From Chitinophagaceae bacterium (lineage in GTDB: Bacteria > Bacteroidota > Bacteroidia > Chitinophagales > Chitinophagaceae), in contig JADJDJ010000004.1 in NCBI GenBank assembly GCA_016702745.1, positions 434,001 to 498,000 on the forward strand: DNA of 64,000 nucleotides, in the 5' to 3' direction. Shown here one piece after another: positions 8,901-17,427 of the stretch. The stretch's first letter is position 1; each line of letters begins with the position of its first letter. The notes under the pieces were generated by a model. The model was not told the origin of the DNA, made no database searches, and was given only the letters and a program-made list of their open reading frames with translations. The position numbers and the translations under genes were made by a program.

Positions 8901-10738
8901 GTGACGGATAAGATAACCCTGCTCCCCGATAATATTGCCAACCAGATTGCGGCCGGTGAAGTGATTCAGCGACCGGCCAGTGCCGTTAAGGAATTGCTGG
9001 AAAATGCGGTTGATGCCGGATCCACACAAATCCAGCTCATCATCAATGATGCGGGTAAATCACTGGTGCAGGTAGTGGATAATGGCAGTGGAATGAGTGA
9101 AACTGATGCCCGGATGTGTTTTGAGCGGCATGCCACTTCCAAGATCAAAACGATTGATGATCTCTTTCATATCCGTACCATGGGTTTCAGGGGTGAGGCG
9201 CTGGCTTCCATTGCGGCTGTAGCCCAGGTGGAGCTAAAGAGTAAGAGGGCAACGGATGAGACAGGAACCTATATTGAAGTGCAGAACAGTCTGGTTCAGC
9301 AACAGGTACCGGTAGCCGCCCCCAATGGCACCAGCATAGCCATGAAGAACCTGTTTTTCAATGTACCTGCCAGGCGGAATTTCTTAAAAGCAATGCAGCT
9401 GAAATGCGGCATATCGTGGATGAGTTTACCCGGGTGGCTTTGGCTTTTCCGGAAATACAATTCACGCTTACGGCCAATAATCAGCAGTTGTTTTACCTGG
9501 AGGCAGGCAGCCTCAAACAAAGGATTGTGCAATTACTGGGTGCAACATATAATACCAAGCTGGTTGCGGTGAAGGAGGAAACGGATTATATGAATATCAC
9601 CGGTTTTGTAGGGAAGCCGGAAACCGCCAAGAAGACAAGAGGTGATCAGTATTTTTTTGTCAATAACCGGTTTATTAAAAGTCCTTACCTGAACCATGCC
9701 CTGATGTCGGCCTACCAGCAAATGATTGCCCCCGACAGTTTTCCGATGTATGTATTATTCATTGATCTGGATCCCACCCAGGTGGACGTGAATGTGCATC
9801 CAACCAAACAGGAAATCAAGTTTGAAGATGAGAAAATCATTTATGCTTTTGTACAGGCGGCAGTAAAACATGCGCTGGCGCAGTTCAGTATTACACCTAC
9901 ATTAGATTTTGACCTGGATGCTTCCATCCAGCAATTGCCGGCCATTCAGCAACCTTTTACACAGGACAAACAATCGGCGGTTGCTTCAAGCTCCATATTC
10001 AGAGGTTTTACCCAGAAGAACCAGGCCCATTTTATTGAGCGCAGTGAATCAGGCGGATTAAAGAACTGGAAAGGTTTTTATGAGTCAGGTCCCGGACATC
10101 AAACCGTAGGAGATACAGCATCTGAAACGCCTGCCCCTGATCCGCTCCCTATGCAGGAAAAAGGTTTCAGTACTGAAATTTCCTGCAGCCAGGTTTTAGG
10201 CACCTATATCATCACGGCTTCCACCAAAGGATTTATACTGATACACCAGCAGGCAGCGCATGAGCGGGTTTTGTACGAAGGATTATTAAAAGCCAGCAAG
10301 GATAAACCCGTGGCCACCCAGCGCAGTATGTTTCCTTCTACATTAGAACTGGCACCTGCGGATGCGGCGGTAATGGAAGAGATCATGACTGACCTGCATT
10401 ACCTCGGCTATATCATTGAACCTTTTGGAAAGAATACCTATGTGATCCAGGGTACACCGGCCGATGTGGGACAGGGCAATGAAAAACATGTGATTGATAT
10501 TTTACTGGAACAATACAAACATTTCAATCCGGAAGTAAAATTTTCAAAAAGAGAAAAACTGATCCGTTCACTGGCCAGGCAGCAATCCATCAAAACAGGA
10601 ACCTTACTGAGTGAAAAAGAAATGCGTCACCTGGTACAGGATCTGTTTGCCTGCGAGCAATCGAATATCTCACCGGATGGCAATCCCACCTACCTGGAAT
10701 TTAAACAGGATCAGTTGGAAAGGATGTTTGGGAAGTAA
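8901..10738 (+). CDS. mutL: DNA mismatch repair protein MutL, frameshifted
   Basis: Start GTG 8901 gives MTDKITLLPDNIANQIAAGE. The GHKL ATPase motifs are intact: ELLENAVDAGS, DNGSGMS, and FRGEALASIAAV. At 9386-9389 a four-A run breaks the frame after VPARRNFLK. One more A restores SNAAEMRHIVDEFTRVALAF and the rest of the protein, 612 residues in all, a normal MutL length. As sequenced the product would stop at 9572 and lack the transducer and dimerisation domains. In the C-terminal domain, the positions of the endonuclease motif DQHAxxExxxxE read HQQAAHERVLYE and the later metal motifs read ARQQSIK and SPDGNPT. A metal-dependent nuclease therefore looks degenerate here. Confidence 0.93.
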
Positions 10739-10768
10739 TCAACCAGCAAGGGCTGTTCAACTCCTGCA

Positions 10769-12238
10769 TTATTTTTTTTGCCGCCATAATTCATACCGGA
10801 TAAATAATTGAAAGGCATGGTTTCTTTCCTCCCTTCGTGGTTGTCCCGGTAAGGTAAATTGAATATAGGGCTGTAGTCCGAATGCATACCGGGCCCCGAA
10901 GGAAAAACGATTCCATTTGTATTGTGTTTCTACTAAGGCCTGCCAGTAGGTTTTCTTAAATACCGACCCTGCGGTATCTTCCTTAAAAATGGATCGGCTG
11001 ACGATGGAATCTATTTGTGTGAAATTATTTTTCCGGTTAATTTCTCTTTCTGCTACAGCACTTTTAAAAAGGTTCCATTGCATGCCGGCACCAATGGACC
11101 AGCCCGGCCGGATAAAATAGTGAAAGGTCAAAGGTAACTGGTGATAAAATGTTTTTTTCAACCCGTAAGAAGTCAGTGTGGAGTATTGCGGATTGCTTCC
11201 TGTATCCGGCACCAATCGTTGCCGGTAAGTAAACTGTTTGGTATACTGCGGGGCTCCATAACGGAACTCTCCTTGCAGGAACCATTTTTTTTCTTTCTCC
11301 AGTCGCAGATATACCGAAGGAAGATAATCAGCCAGACTGGCTTTGCGGCCTTGTGAGCTATAGGGAGTAAAGGTTTGTCCGCTCAGGGGTATTTGCTGGT
11401 GCAGTCCTAATCCTGCTGAGAAAACTAAGGCTGTCTTCTCTTTTACCTCTTGCTCTTTCTTCTCCTTACCTGTATTTACTATCACAGCATCTTTCTTTTC
11501 CACGGGCTTTTGAATGGCAACGGTATCTTTTTGTATTCCCTGCACCGTATCTTTCTTTGTCTCCGCTGGCGATTCGGGTTTTTGAAGGAGCGGATTTTCA
11601 TTCTTTTTGGCTGTATCAGTTACTTTGGAATCGGATTGATTCAATTCCTTTGTTTTCGGTTTAACTTTCTCCTTTCGGGCCCTGGTGATTGTGGCGGGCA
11701 ACTCTACTCCTTTTGTTTTAGTTTTCTTTTGCTTTTTCCGATCACCCGATTGCAGCGCAATATCGCCGGTTTCTTTTGTCAATGGTTTTAATGCTGGAGC
11801 AGGGATCGGCTTCTCCTTATTTACAAGCTGCCCTTTTGATTTCTGCTGATCAGCTGAATCATTGGAAGGTTTTGTTCCGGTTGGCTGTTCTCCGTTAGGA
11901 TTACTCATTACTGGCTGCTTTCCTTTTTCCTGTTGATTTGTATTAGTTGGAAGTTGTTCTTGTTTCGTGATGACAGATTCATTTTTTTGATTATTGCTGA
12001 ACCATTGTTGTGGTTGCAGGAAATACCAGCCGGCGCCAACAGCCAGTACACCCAGCAGGGCCCAGCCCAGGCAGCCCCATCTCCACCAGGCAATGGGTCT
12101 TCTTTCTTCGTCTTCATCCAGTCTGCGGCGCATATCGGCCCAGGCCATGTTTTCATCCGGCAGGAGAAAATCGGCCCCGGCAGTGGTGGCTGACCATTGT
12201 TCTGCTAATTGTGTTTCATATGGTAACCTTTCATTCAT
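10769..12238 (-). CDS. anti-sigma-like transmembrane protein with a C-terminal outer-membrane-barrel-like domain
   Basis: 489 residues. The N-terminus (about 1-50) is cytoplasmic and acidic, followed by one membrane helix (GCLGWALLGVLAVGAGWYFL, about 54-73). A linker of nearly 200 residues, rich in Lys, Thr, Gln and Pro, leads to a C-terminal region from about 270. That region contains LVFSAGLGLHQQIPL, FLQGEFRYGAPQYTKQF and SFGARYAFGLQPYIQFTLPG, whose alternating aromatic strands resemble porin-family barrels. The start overlaps the end of the ECF sigma gene by 8 nt, so translational coupling and an anti-sigma role are likely. There is no classic zinc HxxxCxxC motif. Whether the tail inserts into the outer membrane is unknown. 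Confidence 0.75.
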   Translation of the reverse strand: MNERLPYETQLAEQWSATTAGADFLLPDENMAWADMRRRLDEDEERRPIAWWRWGCLGWALLGVLAVGAGWYFLQPQQWFSNNQKNESVITKQEQLPTNTNQQEKGKQPVMSNPNGEQPTGTKPSNDSADQQKSKGQLVNKEKPIPAPALKPLTKETGDIALQSGDRKKQKKTKTKGVELPATITRARKEKVKPKTKELNQSDSKVTDTAKKNENPLLQKPESPAETKKDTVQGIQKDTVAIQKPVEKKDAVIVNTGKEKKEQEVKEKTALVFSAGLGLHQQIPLSGQTFTPYSSQGRKASLADYLPSVYLRLEKEKKWFLQGEFRYGAPQYTKQFTYRQRLVPDTGSNPQYSTLTSYGLKKTFYHQLPLTFHYFIRPGWSIGAGMQWNLFKSAVAEREINRKNNFTQIDSIVSRSIFKEDTAGSVFKKTYWQALVETQYKWNRFSFGARYAFGLQPYIQFTLPGQPRREERNHAFQLFIRYELWRQKK

Positions 12239-12782
12239 GGTTCCCTGCTGTCTTTATCATGTTTTGTAATTTTTTTCTTGCCTCTGATAAATGCCATTTA
12301 CTGGTACCCTCGCTGATATTCATGAGTCTGGCAATTTCCGGATGCGTAAAACCCTCGATCACATACAGGTTGAATACCGCCTGAGTAGCAGGAGGCAGTG
12401 CACGGGCCAGTTGCAGGATTTCTGCAGCGGAGAGGGCAGCAATAGCAGCAGGCGGCACATGTATATTGGCCGCCTGCTCCATTTCCCCTGTGCCCGATAC
12501 GCTTTGGTTGCTTTGAACCATATCCAGGCAACTGTGTATGATGATGGTACGAATCCAGGTATACAGCGATGCTTTCCGGCTGTCGTAACGGCTGATATTT
12601 TTATACACTTTATAAAAACCGCTGTTCAGCGCTTCCATGGCATCGGATTCATTTTTGGTATAGCGAAGACAAAGCATCATCATGGCCCTGTAATAACTGC
12701 GGTACAGTTGTTCCTGGGCTTTGCGGTCGTCGTTCTTACAACCTTCAATGATGTGTAATATGTGCGCTTCTTCCTTGCTCAA
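12231..12782 (-). CDS. ECF RNA polymerase sigma factor
   Basis: 183 residues, start TTG at 12782 (an overlapping ATG is out of frame). Region 2 is seen in AQEQLYRSYYRAMMMLCLRY, SDAMEALNSGFYKVYKNISR and YTWIRTIIIHSCLDM. Region 4 is seen in LPPATQAVFNLYVIEGFTHP and the helix-turn-helix IARLMNISEGTSKWHLSEAR. This is the sigma-70 family ECF layout. The overlap with the downstream membrane protein suggests regulation by release from that anti-sigma partner at the inner membrane. Targets cannot be read from this window. Confidence 0.92.
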   Translation of the reverse strand: MSKEEAHILHIIEGCKNDDRKAQEQLYRSYYRAMMMLCLRYTKNESDAMEALNSGFYKVYKNISRYDSRKASLYTWIRTIIIHSCLDMVQSNQSVSGTGEMEQAANIHVPPAAIAALSAAEILQLARALPPATQAVFNLYVIEGFTHPEIARLMNISEGTSKWHLSEARKKLQNMIKTAGNHE

Positions 12783-12801
12783 ATCATCTCCGCCTGTTAT
12801 C

Positions 12802-14136
12802 TTATAGCTTTTGAAATATACTTCTGTTTACCCGATACCCTACGCATATTTCCACAAAATATTGTCCTTTTCCCAGTCGTTCTGTTGGAACGCTGATCAG
12901 GTTACTGCCTCTGAAACCAGACTGTATTGTCTTTAAAACCTGGTTACCATATAAATCAGTTACCGTCACTTTTATTTCTTCCTGTCTGCCGATATATAAA
13001 CTAAAACGTACCGGTCCGTTGGACACAGGATTAGGAAAAGCCGGAATCCTTTCTGCAAAACGCCCCTGAACATTGCCCACATATACATATTCACAATAAG
13101 TACGTGTACAACCACTATTGGTCGTCAGCGTCAGGCAAACCAGATAAGCACCGGTATCGATGAACTGGTATGACGGATCCGGCGTATTGATAAATGCAGA
13201 GTCACCACCAGCATAACGGTAAATGGACCAGAATTGTGTGCTGATGGGTTGATTACTATGAGCAGTAAACTGTGCCAGTCCATAATTATTAAGCGAATAG
13301 CTGAACGAGGCAGTACAGCTGTCTTCCGGACCTGATTGCACAGTGATCTGCTGACGAATTGTATCCAGGCAATTGTTGATGGTATCCCTGACGGAAAGTT
13401 TCACCAGATAGGTTCCGGCCGTATAGTAAGTATGCACTGGCTGGCGATCTACGGAGGAATACCCATCGCCAAAATTCCAGAGGTACCTTAATGTATTTCC
13501 ATTGGTAGAAGGCGAGAAACTGATTTGTTTTCTGTTAGCAGGATTCGCTGTATGTGTGAAAGTCGGGTTCAGGTTGCAGGAAGCCGGAACCTGGAATGTT
13601 TGGCAATAGGTGTCCGTACAGCCGGCCATCGATTCAATGGTCAGGCAAACGGTATTATTCCCGGGGGAAGGCTGGAAAAATAAATGACTTAAATTACCAC
13701 CCACGACTACATTATTAACCCGCCAGGTATAATTTCTTATTTGTGTTGCTGAAGGATTTGAATTAGAGTAACAATAGATTCCATAACTGTAAGTCACCGA
13801 ATCATATATTGTATAAAAAGATGCCTGACAAACAGGGGTAAAATTCAGGGTAATGCTCTGCACCGTGGAATCACGACAGGTATTCAGTGAATCATAAATG
13901 GTATGCTTTACCTGATAGGTACCCGGTAAGTCATAGATATGGGAAACAGTATTGCCTGTTGCGTTATAACCATCCCCGAATGTCCAGAAATGATAATACC
14001 CGGTGCTGGTAACGGCCGCAGTAAAACTTGCTCCTGCCCCGGAGATGCTGGTGTTAAATGCCGGATTACACTGGGCTTCAGCGTATTGCCGGGATAAAAG
14101 AAAAACCAGACTGATGACTAAATTCCATTTCCGCAT
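12802..14136 (-). CDS. secreted PKD-domain protein with a type IX secretion sorting domain
   Basis: 444 residues from ATG 14136, which opens directly into a signal peptide (MRKWNLVISLVFLLSRQYAEAQ); an upstream in-frame GTG at 14202 adds an implausible proline-rich leader. PKD-like modules are marked by YHFWTFGDGYNATGNTVSHI and LRYLWNFGDGYSSVDRQPVH, with VKLSVRDT following. The end (IPAFPNPVSNGPVRFSLYIG, VTDLYGNQVLKTIQSG, LGKGQYFVEICVG) is a type A sorting domain, so the protein should be exported by the type IX system and attached to or released from the surface. It lies 19 nt upstream of the ECF sigma gene on the same strand. An adhesin or structural role is an inference. Confidence 0.88.
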   Translation of the reverse strand: MRKWNLVISLVFLLSRQYAEAQCNPAFNTSISGAGASFTAAVTSTGYYHFWTFGDGYNATGNTVSHIYDLPGTYQVKHTIYDSLNTCRDSTVQSITLNFTPVCQASFYTIYDSVTYSYGIYCYSNSNPSATQIRNYTWRVNNVVVGGNLSHLFFQPSPGNNTVCLTIESMAGCTDTYCQTFQVPASCNLNPTFTHTANPANRKQISFSPSTNGNTLRYLWNFGDGYSSVDRQPVHTYYTAGTYLVKLSVRDTINNCLDTIRQQITVQSGPEDSCTASFSYSLNNYGLAQFTAHSNQPISTQFWSIYRYAGGDSAFINTPDPSYQFIDTGAYLVCLTLTTNSGCTRTYCEYVYVGNVQGRFAERIPAFPNPVSNGPVRFSLYIGRQEEIKVTVTDLYGNQVLKTIQSGFRGSNLISVPTERLGKGQYFVEICVGYRVNRSIFQKL

Positions 14137-14209
14137 AAAAGGCTTTTCTACATATACTGCTGGCGGGAGGAAAGGGTTGGGTGGGGTGGGGATTTTTTTC
14201 ACCGCTGAG

Positions 14210-14362
14210 AAGTGAGATCGCTGAGTTTACGCAGAGAATATTTGAATTATCTCTCGTAAACTCATTTTCTCTTGTTCCCAGCCTAGCGGCAGGCAAGTCT
14301 GCTGGGGAATTTCTTCCATTCGTCCTTGCGTCCCCTCGCGTCATTGCGTCTTTGCGGTTAAA
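14210..14362. repeat. degenerate GCAAAGACGC-type intergenic repeat
   Basis: Two blocks of opposite orientation flank an A/T-rich centre: CGCTGAGTTTACGCAGAG near 14220 and CCTTGCGTCCCCTCGCGTCA followed by TTGCGTCTTTGCGGTTAAA near 14325-14362. The short unit (gcaaagacgc and its variants) is a repeat I have met between genes of many environmental bacteria. No gene is seen here. Confidence 0.5.
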
Positions 14363-14365
14363 TTA

Positions 14366-15823
14366 TCAATATCGCTCCCTGATCCCCGTTAAAAACTGCT
14401 CTACCGCTCTTCTTACATCAGTAGCGGAAGCCTGGTGGTTATTGACGAGGGTAGAGAAGATAAGTAGCCTGCCTTTCTTAGTATATAAATAACCACTGAA
14501 AGCCACTACGCCGGAGAGGGTACCGGTTTTGCCAAAGATGGACCCGCTCATATTGCGGTAATAACTGCTGATCGTGCCTTCGCCGCCGGTGGGGAAGATG
14601 ACTTTCAGTCTGTCCATCCCGAATTCATTTTTCATTTTATTAAGGATACTCACCAAATCCTGCGGGGTGAACAAATTATAACGACTGAGTCCGGAGCCAT
14701 CTGCCCAGCGGGGTTTCTGCGGCAGGTCTTTCAAATCGGTTTTGAGCAGGGTATCAATTATTTTCTCATCATTCATCAATCCCAGTTTTTCATTGCTCAC
14801 CATTAATAATGATTGCTCTGCAAAAAAATTATCGCTGCGATGCATCATGGGTTTGAGGAGGGAGTCGGTGGGTTGGGAGTGGATTTTGTACCAGTTTTTA
14901 ATATGTATAACCTGAACATCACAATGAGGGCAGGAATAGCCATATTCAGTTTTATCAATACCTCCACCAGGGCCAACATCTATTCCGTAAAATTTGGTTT
15001 GCCGGAAAATACGATTCAGTATCTGAAAGGAGGTATAATAATCATGGGTAACAAAAGGAAGCGTGGCGCTTTTGAAAATGTACTTCGAGGAGTTGAATTC
15101 AAAAATATTTTCTGATATCTTTCTCGATACAGAATAATTGGAGTCCCCAGGAGAACCATGCCATCCTTTATTGACAAGCGTGTCAAAGTAAACGGGGTTA
15201 GTCTTAAAATAGGAATATTCGAATTTTCTGGGATGATACCCGTCCTCCTGAACCTTCTCATTCTCCCGGATAGTCACAACATTACCGTAAGCAGGAAATG
15301 GACTCCTTTCCGCCATGTAATCTGCATCATAATCCGTCCAACTCCAGCCCGAACCCCATCGTTTTGATTCCCATATTGTATCCATGAAAGCAAAAGTCTT
15401 TGCCTCTTTCGCAGCTAATTGAAGAAAATTAAAAACAGGCTGTTTGGAATAATCCTTATGCAAAAAAGTCGGATCCCCGTTCGCCTGAAATACGAGCAAC
15501 TTGTTTTCATACATTTTTTCAGTCGGAGTCGCCCATTTCAACCCCACCAAACTATCCCCCAAATACTTCATCGCTGCATAACAGGTCGGTATCTTGGTAT
15601 TACTGGCCGGAACAAAATATTTATCGCCCTGGTAATTGTAGAGGTATTGATTGGCAGCCGGATCAAAAATACTGATGCCGACATGTGCTGCCTGTAAGGC
15701 CTTATTGTCTAACACTTCTGTTTTGGCAGAACGGGCTATTTGTTTACTGACCGAGCAGGACAGAAACAGGCTGGAGGCTGTAAATAAAACTGTCGCAATA
15801 TGCCAGCGCTGAAAACGGAACAT
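14366..15823 (-). CDS. dacB: D-alanyl-D-alanine carboxypeptidase/endopeptidase, PBP4 (peptidase S13) family
   Basis: 485 residues with a lipoprotein signal (ATVLFTASSLFLSCSVSKQ). All three active-site motifs of the S13 family are present in order: SNTK in FVPASNTKIPTCYAAMKYLG, SDN in MHRSDNFFAEQSLLM, and KTG in FGKTGTLSGVVAFSGYL. The enzyme removes or cleaves D-Ala cross-links in periplasmic peptidoglycan. The length is typical for the single-module Bacteroidota form. It is monocistronic, with repeat-rich spacers on both sides. Confidence 0.93.
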   Translation of the reverse strand: MFRFQRWHIATVLFTASSLFLSCSVSKQIARSAKTEVLDNKALQAAHVGISIFDPAANQYLYNYQGDKYFVPASNTKIPTCYAAMKYLGDSLVGLKWATPTEKMYENKLLVFQANGDPTFLHKDYSKQPVFNFLQLAAKEAKTFAFMDTIWESKRWGSGWSWTDYDADYMAERSPFPAYGNVVTIRENEKVQEDGYHPRKFEYSYFKTNPVYFDTLVNKGWHGSPGDSNYSVSRKISENIFEFNSSKYIFKSATLPFVTHDYYTSFQILNRIFRQTKFYGIDVGPGGGIDKTEYGYSCPHCDVQVIHIKNWYKIHSQPTDSLLKPMMHRSDNFFAEQSLLMVSNEKLGLMNDEKIIDTLLKTDLKDLPQKPRWADGSGLSRYNLFTPQDLVSILNKMKNEFGMDRLKVIFPTGGEGTISSYYRNMSGSIFGKTGTLSGVVAFSGYLYTKKGRLLIFSTLVNNHQASATDVRRAVEQFLTGIRERY

Positions 15824-15874
15824 GAAGAATTTTTATTTACTATTAACTTACTGTTATTGGCTCCTTATTAAGTC

Positions 15875-16005
15875 CCACTTCGATAAACTCAGTGTGACAC
15901 TAACGTTTATTACTCACGACTCTTGACTCCCGACTCTCGACTCCCGACTCACTTCTCCCCTTTAGGGGACGGGTGCCGACTAACGACTATCGACTAACGA
16001 CTTCC
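15875..16005. repeat. GACT-rich intergenic repeat tract
   Basis: CACTTCGATAAACTCAGTGT is followed by a degenerate tandem of 7-8 nt units (gactctt, gactccc, gactctc, gactccc, gactcac), a CCCCTTTAGGGG palindrome, and a second tandem (gactaac gactatc gactaac gacttcc). Similar tracts recur at 23797-23890 and 55640-55705. It holds no gene. Confidence 0.7.
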
Positions 16006-16006
16006 C

Positions 16007-17143
16007 TCATCCCCGCTCCTGCGCCCTCAACCATCGCTCCGGAATCTCATTACTACTCGCCATCAGGTAATCCTTATAGCTGCAGGCAATGAATTTTTTA
16101 TCGGGTAATTGCATCCACCAGCGGCCGGTCTTCTTGCTTTGGATAAAAACGGTTTCCACTTCGGCAAAAGCCATATGGTATTCGTTGAAGGAATCTTTTT
16201 CGTCCATAGAGGCTTCTCTTCTGCCCCGGCTGCGGCCATCCAGGATATACCAGAGCATATGACTGATCTGTTTGGCCGTGAGTTCATCCTTATCATGCAT
16301 GGCATTGTAGCCATAAATACCGATACTGCTCATATTCGGACTCATCCCCGCATACCGCATCAGCACACAGGCTTCTTCGCCGTTGAAACCATTGGGAGAA
16401 GCGCTTGTCGCAGGGGCATAGGCATAAGCGATGGCGGAAATATCAAAACTCAGCATACTGCTGTTCCTGATCACGGGTTCCATTTCATCAATATTCTCTT
16501 TCACACTGCCTACCCGGTAGCAATCGAAACGGAGTTTATCCAGGGTTTCGAGCATCCGCGGATGTACATAATAACTCTGGAAACCGATATGATTATAATG
16601 GCGGATAAAATTGGGTTCACCGGTGAGCATTTCCATCAGGAAATTTTCATGGCGGAAGGGAGAATCCAGGTTCAGGTCGATCATGGCATCCACACAACTG
16701 GCTTCAATCAGTTTTTTATGTTCGCCATAAGCATGGTATTGGGATAAGGTAAGGTCATGAGAACCTCCCAATATGATGACGGTTTTCCCGTCTCCGATCA
16801 GTTCCTGTACCACGGTTTTCAGGGCTGCGTATGAATCAGTAAATAGTGATCCGGCCCGGATATTTCCCAGATCTGCAATTTTAATATCCTGGTGCCAGTA
16901 ATATAAATTATAAAAATGCCGGCGGATAATATCCGGGGCCTCGCTATGGCCATGGATTAATCCACTCCCTCTTTGTTCCCCGCAACCGATCAGCACAATC
17001 TGTGCCTCATCCAGATCCGGAAACTCCTCACTGTAAATGGCAATGGATTTACCTAATTGCCCCTCTTTGTACCCCTCATCATGCGAAATTTCATGGATAT
17101 TAACGGGGTCGAGAAAATCAGCTATTTGTAAATGGTCTGACAT
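16007..17143 (-). CDS. arginase/formimidoylglutamase-family protein with altered metal ligands
   Basis: 378 residues. The ureohydrolase fold is recognisable from VLIGCGEQRGSG, VIILGGSHDLTLSQYHAYGE, and the end region SIGIYGYNAMHDKDELTAKQ. Of the metal-binding motifs, GGSHD is kept, but the usual DAHxD reads DLNLD (His to Asn) and the usual SxDxD reads SFDIS (second Asp to Ser). Two of six manganese ligands are therefore missing, so ordinary arginase-type hydrolysis is doubtful. A structural or regulatory role or another metal site is possible. It is monocistronic. Upstream, TATCTTCG 4 nt before the ATG is a near-consensus -7 box. Confidence 0.85.
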   Translation of the reverse strand: MSDHLQIADFLDPVNIHEISHDEGYKEGQLGKSIAIYSEEFPDLDEAQIVLIGCGEQRGSGLIHGHSEAPDIIRRHFYNLYYWHQDIKIADLGNIRAGSLFTDSYAALKTVVQELIGDGKTVIILGGSHDLTLSQYHAYGEHKKLIEASCVDAMIDLNLDSPFRHENFLMEMLTGEPNFIRHYNHIGFQSYYVHPRMLETLDKLRFDCYRVGSVKENIDEMEPVIRNSSMLSFDISAIAYAYAPATSASPNGFNGEEACVLMRYAGMSPNMSSIGIYGYNAMHDKDELTAKQISHMLWYILDGRSRGRREASMDEKDSFNEYHMAFAEVETVFIQSKKTGRWWMQLPDKKFIACSYKDYLMASSNEIPERWLRAQERG

Positions 17144-17413
17144 AGGACGAAGATAGGAAATTGGGGAGAGAGGGATTGGGCTTGCCCGCCGAAGCTTTAG
17201 CGAAGGTGGGTGTTGGGATATTGAGATATTGGGATATTATGATATTGGCTTTTACCGCCTAACCGCATTAGCCGAAATAAGAGCAGACGAACAAATGATT
17301 TAAGAATGATGAAGTGACTGCCTACTTTCTTCCGGACTTTCCGACTTCCGGACTTTCGGACTAAAATTGCCGACCCCCACTCGCCACTTGTCACTAGCCA
17401 CTAGCCAATTTCC
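17144..17413. repeat. mosaic intergenic repeat: CCCGCC...GGTGGG hairpin plus ATATTGGGATATT tract
   Basis: CCCGCC (17185-17190) and GGTGGG (17205-17210) bracket GAAGCTTTAGCGAA. They are followed by TGTTGGGATATTGAGATATT and similar iterations to 17249, then by CCGGACTTT/CTTCCGGAC units near 17335-17360 and CACTAGCCACTAGCCA near 17393. The same modules recur at 55455-55600, 57861-58075 and 60380-60505. No gene seen. Confidence 0.7.
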
Positions 17414-17421
17414 TATCTTTG
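17414..17421 (+). promoter_or_regulatory. -7 box of pheS, nearly leaderless
   Basis: TATCTTTG fits TAnnTTTG and ends 6 nt before the pheS ATG at 17428. Transcription would begin at or very near the start codon. Confidence 0.6.
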
Positions 17422-17427
17422 CGCCCT

